A model generated the notes under the pieces. That model was not told the origin of the DNA and did not search any database. It saw nothing but the letters and a program-made list of their open reading frames with translations. From a bacterium (GTDB lineage: Bacteria > Bacillota > Bacilli > Lactobacillales > Streptococcaceae), in contig CAJNBT010000003.1 in assembly GCA_905221085.1 (NCBI GenBank), forward strand, positions 1 through 64,000: a stretch of 64,000 nt of DNA, read 5' to 3'. A program made the translations under genes and the position numbers. Below are positions 27,035 to 36,597 of the stretch, in pieces. Every line of letters begins with the position of its first letter. The first letter of the stretch is position 1.

Positions 27035-28255
27035 TTAATTAATACTGTAAAATTCGAGATTTCCTCGTTTTTTAATCAATTTTAAATAATCTTCACCAGA
27101 CAGAACGGCTAAACCATCATCATAAGACTTGATTTTTTCAAGAGCCTGGTCATAGCTATCCGCAAAGTCCTTGACATAGGACTGGCCTTCAAATTGACCA
27201 TTCATCTTGGTGTAGATAATGGCAATTTTTCCTGAGCGTTCAAGTTGAGATTGCCCCTGACTTTCATTTAAAGCCTTGGCAACATTTTCCGCGATACGTT
27301 TAATCACGGGAACAACTACACTATTTCCAGCTTGCTTGTACAACTGACCGTTAGAAACACCTTCTGGGATTTTAAAAGATTTAGGATAACCTTGAACATT
27401 AAAAGTTTCTTTCGGTGTCAGCTTGCGAATCTCCCCACTGTCCGTCAAAATCAATGGAACGTTGTGTCCACCTGTTCCCATATTGGCTGTCAAGGTAGGG
27501 ACAACACCATTTTTATTTTCACGGACATATTGACGGCGCCATTGGTAAACTGTATCTTGACTGGTCACTTCAAACTTCAACTGATCGTAGAAATTCTGCT
27601 TGCCTTCACGGTAGTAGTAAACCTCGTCTAGCTTATCGCCAAAGTTAATCACATCCTGAAGACTCGTAGTCAGCTTGATTTCCTCTGGAAATTCAAACAA
27701 ATCATAAGCTTCCTTAGTATCAAAACCAACGATATAAATCCGCTCACGGTTTTGAGGGATATTTCCATAGTCTTTCCCATTGAGAACCTTCCACTTGATG
27801 AAGTAGTTGTTCTCGGTCAAGGCTTCACGAATAACCTTGAAGGTATTGCCATGGTCATGACCAACCATGTTCTTAACGTTTTCGATGAAAATGGCGCGAG
27901 GTTTACGTCCCTCAATCATGCGAAGCAACTCAAAGAAAAGATCTCCACGATCGTCATCAAATCCCTTGCGATAACCCGCAATGCTAAAGGCCTGACAAGG
28001 AAAACCTCCCATAATCACATCCACGCGCTCAGCTGGAATGTCCTCTGGCTGAACATCGTGAATATCACGACCATCCAAATAGGTATCTGGATGGTTTAAC
28101 TGATAAGTCTGACGCGCATACTTATCAAACTCATTGGCATACACCACTCTGAACTCGTTGGTCTGTTCAAATCCCAACTCAATTCCCCCAACACCTGAGA
28201 AGAAAGCTGCAATGTTGTACTTCTCAGGTCGGTTTGAACTTACAGAATTTGTCAT
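27035..28255 (-). CDS. DNA (cytosine-5) methyltransferase
   Basis: 406 residues. All C5-MTase motifs are visible: I AAFFSGVGGIELGFEQ, IV GGFPCQAFSIAG with the catalytic Cys, VI ENVKNM, VIII QNRERIYIVGF, IX/X QAGNSVVVPVIKRIAENV. A target-recognition stretch lies about 235-285. It carries an extra C-terminal region of about 75 residues (from SGKIAIIYTKMNGQ) beyond motif X, unusual for this family. It protects against the adjacent nuclease and is probably transcribed first, before the nuclease. Confidence 0.93.
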   Translation of the reverse strand: MTNSVSSNRPEKYNIAAFFSGVGGIELGFEQTNEFRVVYANEFDKYARQTYQLNHPDTYLDGRDIHDVQPEDIPAERVDVIMGGFPCQAFSIAGYRKGFDDDRGDLFFELLRMIEGRKPRAIFIENVKNMVGHDHGNTFKVIREALTENNYFIKWKVLNGKDYGNIPQNRERIYIVGFDTKEAYDLFEFPEEIKLTTSLQDVINFGDKLDEVYYYREGKQNFYDQLKFEVTSQDTVYQWRRQYVRENKNGVVPTLTANMGTGGHNVPLILTDSGEIRKLTPKETFNVQGYPKSFKIPEGVSNGQLYKQAGNSVVVPVIKRIAENVAKALNESQGQSQLERSGKIAIIYTKMNGQFEGQSYVKDFADSYDQALEKIKSYDDGLAVLSGEDYLKLIKKRGNLEFYSIN

Positions 28256-28328
28256 GTAGTTACCTGCTTTCTAAAAATTAAATCTAAATATTATATCATA
28301 AATAATTAAATATTTCAGAAAAAGATGT

Positions 28329-28334
28329 TATAAT
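28329..28334 (+). promoter_or_regulatory. Promoter of the defence cassette
   Basis: TATAAT with upstream TGT forms an extended -10, 33 bp before the TTG start of the DUF262 gene, divergent from the methyltransferase. Confidence 0.55.
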
Positions 28335-28367
28335 TTTTATGATGAATATAAAGTAGGAGGATCAATT

Positions 28368-30113
28368 TTGTCAAATAACCATTTAACAATTAATAACCAA
28401 AAAAAAACCTTTTTCACAATTAAAACAAGAGATGAAATAGTTGCTAAAAAGATTAATAATTTAAGAACTCAGCCCGAACTTGATAAGAAAATATATATTT
28501 CTAACTTGAATGTTTTAAAAGATAAAATTCATTCAGGTGATTTTGCGTTTATAGTACTAGGCGGAGATAGAAAACCATGGATTAACGGTCTTGTAGCCTT
28601 AGCATGTTTTGATAAATTACATAATACGGATAAAAAAGTGTATGAGGCTGAATTAACAATCAAACTTATACTACCTCAAACTCTCACTCAGAAAGACTAC
28701 CTTCCATTTCCTGATACTACTGATGCAATAAATATTGGACCATCAATAAAGGGAAGTCTAAATCAGGCAATCACAAGCATTGCAAAAAAACCTACACTCT
28801 TTGTTTTAGCTGGCATTATAACTTATTTTCCAGAAACTTCAAGTACTATTTCTAAATTAATAGGAGACAAAAATTTCTCAGATATACAAGACATTAGTAA
28901 CACTCACTATAATATTTCAAGAGTTGATTTTGAAGGTGATGAAGATTTATTAGATGATATAGAATCAGAAGCTACAAATACTAAAAGAGAGTATATAGCT
29001 GCATCGCGCGTCCAACAAAAAGATTTAATTCGAATAGAAAAACAAGAGCTTCAGATAAATAGTTTGTATGAAAGGTATCAACTTTATAAAAAAAAGGCTA
29101 ACCCTGAAAAAAGAATCAAGAACTTAGATGATTTTGAAGATACCTTAGTTTTATCTCCAGATTTTCAACGAAACTATGTATGGAAGTCCAAACAAAAAAA
29201 AGAGTTAATCGAGAGTATTTTATTAGGAATACCGCTCCCTGCATTCTACTTTTCGGAGGATGAGAATGGTAATTTGCTTGTAGTAGATGGAAAACAACGA
29301 TTAACGTCTATATTTGAATTTATGGATAATCAGTTCTCGCTACCTAAAGACTTTGGTTATTTAAATGAAACCCATTTTTCTCAAGAAGTGAAATATAGTA
29401 CATTACAAGAGAAAATAAAAAGAAAAATAGGTTCTTTTTTTCTTACGTGCTACATCATAAATCCAACAACTCCACCGTTAATACGTAATGAAATTTTTAC
29501 TAGGGTTAATCGTGGTGGTATTCCTTTAAACGCTCAAGAGGTAAGAAATGCTGTAAATATAGGACAATCTACTATACTATTAGAAAATATTTCTAGACTT
29601 CCTTCTTTTTCTTTTATTCCAAAAACTAGAAAAAAAGATCAATATCTAGCTTTGCGTTTTATAAGCTTCCGATTACTGCTTGATGAAAACTTTCAATGTG
29701 TTTATAATTTCAACAATCAATTTAAACACATTGATATATTACTAGATACTATTATGAAGTTTATTAATGCGCAAAATGATAATTTCATTGATAATATGTT
29801 ACAAGTTTTTGATGACACTCTGCAAATAGCTTTATTCCTCTTTGAAACTCAAAATATTAATAAGTTTTCCAAAAAAGATAGTAAAGTAGTAAACATGAAT
29901 ATCTTTGAAACTTGGATGACGATCTTATCTTATTTCAGAGCTTCTATAGTAAAAGATAATATAGAGATCTTTTGTGAAGCATACTTGAAATTGATTAATA
30001 ATAATGATTTTGATATTAATATTTCTGTGCGCAGAGATAGTAAGGAAAAGATCGAGGAGCGTTTAAACATTATAAAGAAGAATATTTATAACATCCAAGA
30101 AAAACTGAAATGA
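28368..30113 (+). CDS. EVE/PUA-like domain fused to a DUF262 (ParB/Srx-like) protein
   Basis: 581 residues. Residues about 40-185 (SGDFAFIVLGGDRKPWINGL; ELTIKLILPQTLTQKDYLPF) look like an EVE/PUA-type modified-base-sensing domain. Residues about 250-330 carry DUF262: LSPDFQRNYVWKSKQKKELI, IPLPAFYFSE and LLVVDGKQRLTSIFEFMDNQ, the nucleotide-binding and hydrolysis motif of GmrSD, SspE and BrxU. C-terminus (about 430-581) is helical with no DUF1524 nuclease recognised. TTG start with AGGAGG. Very AT-rich. Likely sensor/effector of an anti-phage system. Confidence 0.8.
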   Translation: MSNNHLTINNQKKTFFTIKTRDEIVAKKINNLRTQPELDKKIYISNLNVLKDKIHSGDFAFIVLGGDRKPWINGLVALACFDKLHNTDKKVYEAELTIKLILPQTLTQKDYLPFPDTTDAINIGPSIKGSLNQAITSIAKKPTLFVLAGIITYFPETSSTISKLIGDKNFSDIQDISNTHYNISRVDFEGDEDLLDDIESEATNTKREYIAASRVQQKDLIRIEKQELQINSLYERYQLYKKKANPEKRIKNLDDFEDTLVLSPDFQRNYVWKSKQKKELIESILLGIPLPAFYFSEDENGNLLVVDGKQRLTSIFEFMDNQFSLPKDFGYLNETHFSQEVKYSTLQEKIKRKIGSFFLTCYIINPTTPPLIRNEIFTRVNRGGIPLNAQEVRNAVNIGQSTILLENISRLPSFSFIPKTRKKDQYLALRFISFRLLLDENFQCVYNFNNQFKHIDILLDTIMKFINAQNDNFIDNMLQVFDDTLQIALFLFETQNINKFSKKDSKVVNMNIFETWMTILSYFRASIVKDNIEIFCEAYLKLINNNDFDINISVRRDSKEKIEERLNIIKKNIYNIQEKLK

Positions 30114-30144
30114 TCTTTTAGAAAAATCAAAGAGGAAATAAATA

Positions 30145-31186
30145 ATGCTTAAAAAAATAACTATAGAGAACTATAAATCATATAAAAAACAAGAATTTTC
30201 TCTATCGGATCTTACGATAATAAGTGGACAGAATTCAAGTGGTAAATCATCCTTAATTGAAACACTTCTAATACTTGGTCAGTCATCTGAGCCAAATCTA
30301 CTAAATGCGCATTTAAAAAACATTGGCAAATTTGAGACTATAAAAAATAACTCAACTACGATTCCTTATATTTATTTTAAGTATGAGGATTTGGACAATT
30401 TAATAAGTGAAATAACAATCAAATCAGATGATGATGCAGAATTGACGATAGAAAATAAGAGTAAAATTCTTTATCTATCTGCTGAAAGAATAGCAGTTCA
30501 ACCCATCTATAAAAGTGATAATAAAAATAATTCGTTCGATTCTAAAGGAGAATATCTAATTAGCTTATTTAATAATCAGCGTGAAAATCGAAGTTTTATT
30601 GAAGATAATCCTAAGTCTTTCGAGAAAAGTAATTGGATTATTCAAGAATTGAATCTAAAATATTACGATGCTAATAAAATTGATGCATCCGATGAATCGT
30701 TCACAGGAAAACCTACAATTGAAACTCTTATAAATATTTGGTTGGAAAGATTAACTGGTTACTCTGTTGCTATAAAACCCATCGGCAACGATGATTATAT
30801 TAACATTGTTTATAAAAAAGATGGAAAAGAATATTTCCCGAAACACATTGGTACTGGAGTTTCTTTCTTAAGAAAATCCTGAAATTCATTTACATCCTAA
30901 AATGCAATCAGAATTAATGTTATTTTACCTCTGGGCTACTAAATTAGGAAAGCAAATTATTATCGAGACTCACAGTGATCATATTTTTAACTCATCACGG
31001 CTTTTTATTACAAACAGCGAAAATTGCAACATCTTATTTATTGAACTTAATGAAGAGAATCAAAGTATTATTCATGAAATAAAAATTAGAGAATATGGAA
31101 TAATAGAAAATAAAATAGAGGGATTGTTTGACCAGTATTTAATAGACACTGATAAACTACTAGGTATATACGAAGATGAAAAATGA
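30145..31186 (+). pseudogene. AAA ATPase (DUF3696-type, OLD-like), disrupted by an internal deletion
   Basis: The first part (30145-30882, 245 aa) has Walker A SGQNSSGKSSLIETLLILGQ and ends at GTGVSFLRKS. The second part reopens in another frame at 30872 with ENPEIHLHPKMQSEL, the sequence that normally follows Walker B, then IIETHSDHIFNSSRLF and a DUF3696-like end (IEGLFDQYLIDTDKLL). In intact relatives about 18 residues separate GVS from ENPE; here only 7 nt do. So about 50 nt, including Walker B, are missing and the frame is shifted. Without it the ATPase should be dead. Confidence 0.8.
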
Positions 31187-31871
31187 TATTAAAATCAATT
31201 CTCATCTATATATATTGTTAGATGAATTGAATTATAATCTCCAGCTCAAGCAACCTCTACTAGAGTTAATTAAGTTACTTAACAACCAAAATTTGAATGT
31301 TACTTTTTATGTCTACATTGATAAACTTAAAGTACTAAATCAAAATATAAAAGAAAAATTATCAATAGACGAACAAAAAATTCTTTACCCAATTATCAAC
31401 AGGATAAAGATGCATAATAATTCAAATATATGTTTTTTTGAAGATGAATCCATTCATCTAAGTCCCTTTAAAGAGTTTGTTGCTCGTGAAACTAATATAG
31501 ATAAACCATTTTATCTCCTTTCTCTTACAGCAACTGATAACGATTATCTATTTATTGAAAATTTTAAAAATGAACTTAATTTTAAAAATAATTGGTATGT
31601 AACCGAATTTTACAAAAAAAGATGTAGTTCGTTAAAGAGAGAAGTACATGGAGGAAAAGAATCCGTTCCTCGAATTGATATTAAAGACCACTCAGAATTT
31701 CCTCATTACCATTTTCACTACAAAAAGAATAAAGAGGTTGCTCTAAATCTAATTGATGTCTATTTCGATGAAGATAATTTTTGGAAACATAATAAATATA
31801 ATGTTTTAAGAGACGATATTCCAAATTGTGTTTCTGAGCTTCTAATTAAATATAATTTCAAATTACCCTAA
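31176..31871 (+). CDS. Uncharacterised third protein of the defence cassette
   Basis: 231 residues, soluble, AT-rich like its neighbours. The start ATG overlaps the end of the ATPase by 11 bp, so it is part of the same operon. A C-terminal cluster rich in Asp, His and Tyr (DIKDHSEFPHYHFHYKKNKE around 168-187) and HGGKES just before could bind metal; YILLDEL near the start may be a nuclease-like acidic motif. No family recognised. It may be the effector or a partner of the DUF262 and ATPase proteins. Confidence 0.65.
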   Translation: MKNDIKINSHLYILLDELNYNLQLKQPLLELIKLLNNQNLNVTFYVYIDKLKVLNQNIKEKLSIDEQKILYPIINRIKMHNNSNICFFEDESIHLSPFKEFVARETNIDKPFYLLSLTATDNDYLFIENFKNELNFKNNWYVTEFYKKRCSSLKREVHGGKESVPRIDIKDHSEFPHYHFHYKKNKEVALNLIDVYFDEDNFWKHNKYNVLRDDIPNCVSELLIKYNFKLP

Positions 31872-31876
31872 ATAAT

Positions 31877-31922
31877 AAAAAAGAGCAAAGAACATGATTT
31901 ATTATGTTCTTTGCTCTTTTTT
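31877..31922. terminator. Bidirectional terminator
   Basis: Sixteen-base-pair stem AAAGAGCAAAGAACAT/ATGTTCTTTGCTCTTT with an eight-base loop and A/T runs on both sides. Ends both the defence cassette (plus) and valS (minus). Confidence 0.9.
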
Positions 31923-31967
31923 CGTTCATTTCAAGGATATGACTCTTAATAACCAACAAATAGTCAC

Positions 31968-34619
31968 TTATTTCACCAATTTCTTCATCTCTTCAATACG
32001 TACGACGGTCGCGTCGTATTTAGCTTGGTAGTCGGTTTGTTTGTCGCGTTCTTTTTGGACGACTTCTGGTTTGGCATTGGCTACGAAACGTTCGTTAGAG
32101 AGCTTCTTGCCGACCATATCCAATTCTTTTTGCCATTTAGCTAGTTCCTTGTCGAGACGAGCCAATTCTTCTTCGACATTAAGGAGGTCTGCGAGTGGCA
32201 AGTAAATTTCTGCTCCTGTGATGACGCTTGACATAGCGAGTTCAGGTGCAGGGATGGTTGAGGCAATTTCCAAGTGTTCTGGATTTGTGAAGCGTTTGAT
32301 ATAATTGACATTGCTGTTAAAGAAGGCTTCCAAGTCGCTATCGCTTGTCTTAACAAGGATAGTGATTGGCTTGCTTGGGGCTACGTTTACTTCCGCACGC
32401 GCATTCCGAACAGCACGGATCAAGTCTTTGAGACTTTCCACACCAGTGTGGGCAACAAGGTCTTCAAAGGCTGGGTTGACAGTTGGGTATTCTGCTGTCA
32501 CGATAGAACCTTCTGAGATTTGTCCAAAGATTTCCTCTGTCACGAATGGCATGATTGGATGGAGGAGACGAAGGATTTTGTCCAGAGTGTAAAGGAGAAC
32601 AGAACGTGTGATGACTTTCTCTTCTTCGTTGTCACTATAAAGGACTTCCTTGGTCAACTCAACATACCAGTCCGCAAACTCGTCCCAGATGAAGTTGTAG
32701 AGGATGTGACCAGCCACACCAAATTCAAACTTGTCAAAGTTTTCAGTAACTTTGCCGATAGTTTCATTGAGGTTATGAAGAATCCAGCGGTCTGTGACAT
32801 TTCCAGCTTCCTTGTTGACAACTTTTTCCACATTGGCAGTCGCTTGCTCAAGAGTCAAGCCTTCATTGTTCATGAGGATGTAGCGAGAGATGTTCCAAAT
32901 CTTGTTAATGAAGTTCCATGAAGCATCCATTTTCTCATAAGAGAAGCGCACGTCTTGCCCTGGGGCAGAACCGTTTGAAAGGAACCAACGAAGGCTATCT
33001 GTTCCGTACTTATCAATAACATCCATTGGATCAATCCCGTTACCGAGAGATTTCGACATCTTGCGTCCTTGCTCATCACGAATGAGACCATGAATCAAGG
33101 CATTTTTGAATGGCGACTTGCCAGTAAATTCCAAACCTTGGAAAATCATTCGAGATACCCAGAAAGGAATAATATCATAACCAGTCACCAAAGTTGATGT
33201 TGGGTAATAACGTTTGAAGTCTTCTGAGTCGACATCCGGCCAGCCCATGGTAGAGAATGGCCAAAGAGCCGAACTGAACCACGTATCCAAGACGTCTTCG
33301 TCCTGAGTCCAACCGTCACCTTCTGGAGCTTCTTCGCCGACATATATTTCACCCTCAGCATTGTACCAAGCAGGGATTTGGTGACCCCACCAGAGCTGAC
33401 GAGAGATAACCCAGTCGTGGACATTTTCCATCCATTGAAGGAAAGTATCATTGAAACGAGGTGGGTAGAATTCTACCTTGTCCTCTGTGTCTTGGTTGGC
33501 AATGGCATTTTTAGCCAATTGGTCCATCTTGACGAACCATTGAGTAGACAAGCGTGGCTCAACCACTACACCTGTACGCTCTGAGTGACCAACACTGTGG
33601 ACACGTTTTTCGATTTTAACGAGGGCGCCGATTTCTTCCAACTTAGCAACGACTGCCTTACGAGCTTCGAAACGGTCCATGCCTGCAAATTCGAAGGCCA
33701 AGTCATTCATGGTTCCGTCGTCGTTCATAACATTGACTTGTGGCAAGTTGTGGCGTTGACCAACCAAGAAGTCGTTTGGATCGTGGGCAGGTGTGATTTT
33801 CACGACACCTGTACCAAATTCAGGATCTGCGTGTTCGTCTCCAACGATTGGGATGAGTTTATTAGCGATTGGAAGGATAACATTTTTACCAATCAAGTCC
33901 TTGTAGCGTGGGTCTTCTGGATTGACCGCAACCGCAACGTCCCCAAACATGGTCTCAGGACGAGTAGTCGCAACTTCAAGAGCGCGTGAACCGTCTTCTA
34001 GCATGTAGTTCATGTGGTAGAAGGCACCTTCAACGTCCTTGTGGATCACCTCGATATCAGAAAGGGCTGTGCGAGCTGCTGGGTCCCAGTTGATGATAAA
34101 CTCACCACGGTAGATCCAGCCTTTCTTGTAAAGGTCCACAAAGACCTTGCGAACGGCTTTTGACAAACCTTCATCAAGAGTGAAACGCTCGCGAGAGTAG
34201 TCTACAGAGAGACCCATCTTGCCCCATTGTTCCTTGATGGTAGTAGCGTATTCGTCTTTCCATTCCCAGACTTTCTCGAGGAATTTTTCACGACCCAGGT
34301 CATAACGGCTGATGCCCTCACCACGCAAGCGCTCCTCAACCTTAGCCTGAGTCGCAATCCCTGCGTGGTCCATTCCTGGAAGCCAAAGGGTATCAAAACC
34401 TTGCATCCGTTTTTGACGGATGATGATATCCTGCAAGGTTGTATCCCAAGCGTGACCAAGGTGAAGTTTCCCAGTTACATTTGGTGGTGGAATCACGATT
34501 GAATAAGGCTTAGCCTTTTGATCCCCTGAAGGCTTGAAAACATCAGCGTCAAGCCATTTTTGGTAACGACCAGCCTCAACCTCGGCTGGATTGTATTTAG
34601 GTGAAAGTTCTTTAGACAT
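31968..34619 (-). CDS. valS: Valyl-tRNA synthetase
   Basis: 883 residues, full length. Class I signatures HIGH ([10 protein letters not shown], about 51-60) and KMSKS ([10 protein letters not shown], about 520). It also carries a CP1 editing domain and a C-terminal coiled-coil tail ([20 protein letters not shown]). It overlaps the kinase-like gene upstream by 8 bp, with no room for a leader of its own; control comes from a T-box four genes upstream at 36.4 kb. Confidence 0.97.
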   Translation of the reverse strand: MSKELSPKYNPAEVEAGRYQKWLDADVFKPSGDQKAKPYSIVIPPPNVTGKLHLGHAWDTTLQDIIIRQKRMQGFDTLWLPGMDHAGIATQAKVEERLRGEGISRYDLGREKFLEKVWEWKDEYATTIKEQWGKMGLSVDYSRERFTLDEGLSKAVRKVFVDLYKKGWIYRGEFIINWDPAARTALSDIEVIHKDVEGAFYHMNYMLEDGSRALEVATTRPETMFGDVAVAVNPEDPRYKDLIGKNVILPIANKLIPIVGDEHADPEFGTGVVKITPAHDPNDFLVGQRHNLPQVNVMNDDGTMNDLAFEFAGMDRFEARKAVVAKLEEIGALVKIEKRVHSVGHSERTGVVVEPRLSTQWFVKMDQLAKNAIANQDTEDKVEFYPPRFNDTFLQWMENVHDWVISRQLWWGHQIPAWYNAEGEIYVGEEAPEGDGWTQDEDVLDTWFSSALWPFSTMGWPDVDSEDFKRYYPTSTLVTGYDIIPFWVSRMIFQGLEFTGKSPFKNALIHGLIRDEQGRKMSKSLGNGIDPMDVIDKYGTDSLRWFLSNGSAPGQDVRFSYEKMDASWNFINKIWNISRYILMNNEGLTLEQATANVEKVVNKEAGNVTDRWILHNLNETIGKVTENFDKFEFGVAGHILYNFIWDEFADWYVELTKEVLYSDNEEEKVITRSVLLYTLDKILRLLHPIMPFVTEEIFGQISEGSIVTAEYPTVNPAFEDLVAHTGVESLKDLIRAVRNARAEVNVAPSKPITILVKTSDSDLEAFFNSNVNYIKRFTNPEHLEIASTIPAPELAMSSVITGAEIYLPLADLLNVEEELARLDKELAKWQKELDMVGKKLSNERFVANAKPEVVQKERDKQTDYQAKYDATVVRIEEMKKLVK

Positions 34620-35190
34620 GTGTGTGTCCTTTCTCTATTGTATTTATTTTATCTTGAATCTGCTTAGCAGCTTCTTCTGTAGACAGATTCGTATTATTTA
34701 TTTTAAGGTAGTGGTGCAACTCATTGGGTTGATGTTGGGAATTTAATTGAAGTGTTTTAGTGGTTTCTAAAATTTCTCTTTCAGATACCTCAATATGTCG
34801 TTTTAAGGGTTTGTGCTTTAATCGATTCTCCGTTCGATTTCGACGTAAGCGCTCTTCAAGGCTTGTTTCTAATTCAACAAAAAGAATCTCTTGATGATAG
34901 TCATTCAATAAATCCTGAATTTGCTTCAAATACATCAGCTGGTACTGATTTGAAAAATCAATCACGTCTGTTAAAATCACAGATCGCTGATTTCTAGCGC
35001 TAGCTCCAAGGAAAGAGAAGGTAATTCCACGAACAAATTCCCACATTTCCTCTGTAAAGTCCTGATAGATTTCTAGTGCAAAATCGATAGCCTGATGGTT
35101 ATAAAAGAGGGTCGAATCCGTCAGTCGAGATAGTTCTTGACCAATGGTCATTTTTCCTGAAGCTGGAGCACCAATGATGAAAAGATGCAT
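34612..35190 (-). CDS. P-loop kinase-like protein (AAA/gluconate-kinase fold)
   Basis: 192 residues from the ATG at 35190, preferred because GGGAGGTGATTTG lies upstream and the ATG shares one base with the stop of the acetyltransferase (TGATG). Walker [17 protein letters not shown] at about 3-18; later DVIDFSNQY and [16 protein letters not shown], as in small nucleoside or shikimate-like kinases. Substrate unknown. Third gene of the T-box/valS operon. Confidence 0.8.
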   Translation of the reverse strand: MHLFIIGAPASGKMTIGQELSRLTDSTLFYNHQAIDFALEIYQDFTEEMWEFVRGITFSFLGASARNQRSVILTDVIDFSNQYQLMYLKQIQDLLNDYHQEILFVELETSLEERLRRNRTENRLKHKPLKRHIEVSEREILETTKTLQLNSQHQPNELHHYLKINNTNLSTEEAAKQIQDKINTIEKGHTHV

Positions 35191-35750
35191 CAAATCACCT
35201 CCCACTCACTCCTCAGCAAGCCATATATCAGGCTGTCACAGCGATTGCCTTGGGCATCTTTGCGGTCTCGGATACGAGCTTCAAGGGTAAAACAAAGCTT
35301 CTCTGCAACTCGTTGACTTTGAAGGTTATATCCAAAACAAGTTAGTTCAATCTTGTGAAGACCAAGTTCTTTAAAAGCTAGATCAATCAAGGCACACGCT
35401 GCTTCTGGTACATAACCTCGTCCCCAATAGTCTGGGTGCAAGGTATAGCCAATTTCCAGCACATCATCTTCGTGGCGGTGATTAAAGTCGACAGAACCAA
35501 TGACCGTATCAGTTCCTTTAACAACAATCCCGTAACCAGCTGGGAGATTGTCCTTTTCATTGCGTTCGGGAAGGATATGCTCTAGATAATAAATCTCATC
35601 TTCCAAGGTCTTGACAGGTGGAAAACCTGCTGGGTAAGAAACTTCTGGACGACTAGCATAATCAAAGATATCCTCAGCATCCGCCACTGTCCGGACTCGT
35701 AAAATGAGACGTTCTGTTTCCAAGCGTTCTGGCAGTTCAATTCTTGCCAT
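35190..35750 (-). CDS. GNAT family acetyltransferase
   Basis: 186 residues, RimJ/RimL-like: ERLETERLILRVRTVADAED at the start, central TVIGSVDFNHRHEDDVLEIG, and acetyl-CoA motif A YWGRGYVPEAACALIDLAFK. Acceptor unknown (ribosomal proteins or small amines are typical). Overlaps flavin reductase by 14 bp and the kinase by 1 bp, so all are translated together. Confidence 0.88.
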   Translation of the reverse strand: MARIELPERLETERLILRVRTVADAEDIFDYASRPEVSYPAGFPPVKTLEDEIYYLEHILPERNEKDNLPAGYGIVVKGTDTVIGSVDFNHRHEDDVLEIGYTLHPDYWGRGYVPEAACALIDLAFKELGLHKIELTCFGYNLQSQRVAEKLCFTLEARIRDRKDAQGNRCDSLIYGLLRSEWEVI

Positions 35751-36315
35751 CCTTTTGCCTCGCTTTCTTAATGAAGCTCCCCATAGGGTCTACTCGGTCA
35801 TCTAAATAGCGATAAACGCGCTGGTGGCCATCCCCCATAAAGTAAGTCGGCGCAAAACGGTCATTCTTAAAATTCCCCTTGTCATCCAAGAACTCTGGAT
35901 CAACTAGTCTTTCGATAATCTTGGCAAAGATGTGACAAATACCGTCTTCCTCAATAATTCTATCAACTTGACATTCTAAAACGACTGGACAGTCCTTTAA
36001 AATCGGTGCCTGAGTCCGTTCAGAAATCTCGTAGTCTAGCCCCAGGTGTTTCAATTTCTCTCGATGACTGATAAAACCAGCCTGCTCCATCTCAAGCATG
36101 AGATTTTTATCAGGAATATTCACAGTGAACTTCTGGTAATACTTGATTTGCTCAGCCGCATTTTCCTCAGCACCAACACCGATGACTAGCCAATTTCCCA
36201 AACTATAGGAGGAGCTACAGGTCGTAATATTATTTCCAAAATTCTGATCCTGATACCCCAAAATGAAGATAGGAAAACCATAATAGAGTTTACTTGTGTT
36301 AAAAGATTGCTTCAT
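35737..36315 (-). CDS. Flavin reductase-like (FMN-binding split barrel) protein
   Basis: 192 residues with the flavoreductase pattern: YGFPIFILGYQDQNFGNNIT, SSYSLGNWLVIGV and later KDCPVVLECQVDRIIEEDGI. Likely an FMN-dependent NAD(P)H oxidoreductase of unknown partner. First gene after the T-box leader, so its expression should rise with valine-tRNA starvation. Confidence 0.8.
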   Translation of the reverse strand: MKQSFNTSKLYYGFPIFILGYQDQNFGNNITTCSSSYSLGNWLVIGVGAEENAAEQIKYYQKFTVNIPDKNLMLEMEQAGFISHREKLKHLGLDYEISERTQAPILKDCPVVLECQVDRIIEEDGICHIFAKIIERLVDPEFLDDKGNFKNDRFAPTYFMGDGHQRVYRYLDDRVDPMGSFIKKARQKDGKN

Positions 36316-36549
36316 GACAACCTCCTTTGACCAAGATACAAAAGAAAAGCCCTGCCATCTACATGACAGGGACGAATGTGTTTATCCGCGGTACCACCCA
36401 ATTTCGGGCAGTTGCCCGCAACTCTCGTCTTTAAAATAAAAAGACAACATTATTTCATTTTTCATCCATTAGCAACTAGTTTTGACACATTTGTGGACTT
36501 CTCAGCGCCGCCACTTTCTGTAAAATGTGGGATTCAAAACACCTCTAAT
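36316..36549 (-). promoter_or_regulatory. T-box riboswitch leader (valine)
   Basis: Minus-strand leader with the T-box core GGGTGGTACCGCG (36387-36399), which pairs with the uncharged tRNA acceptor end, followed by a terminator stem CCCTGTCAT/ATGGCAGGG (36349-36373) and TTTTCTTTT. A stem-I region precedes it; GTC at 36496-36498 (in AGAAGTCCAC) is a candidate Val specifier codon, which agrees with valS at the end of the operon. The specifier assignment is tentative. Confidence 0.85.
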
Positions 36550-36555
36550 GTCTCT

Positions 36556-36584
36556 ATTGTAGCAAGATTTTTTCGGAAATGCAA
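36556..36584 (-). promoter_or_regulatory. Promoter of the T-box/valS operon
   Basis: Minus strand TTGCAT (36579-36584), 17 bp, TACAAT (36556-36561), placing the transcript start near 36549. Confidence 0.65.
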
Positions 36585-36597
36585 GGCACAAGAAAGA

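Noticed and set aside
30860..30905. Programmed ribosomal frameshift in the ATPase
   Set aside because: No slippery heptamer or stimulatory structure, and the frames cannot be joined without losing about 18 conserved residues, so a deletion fits better.
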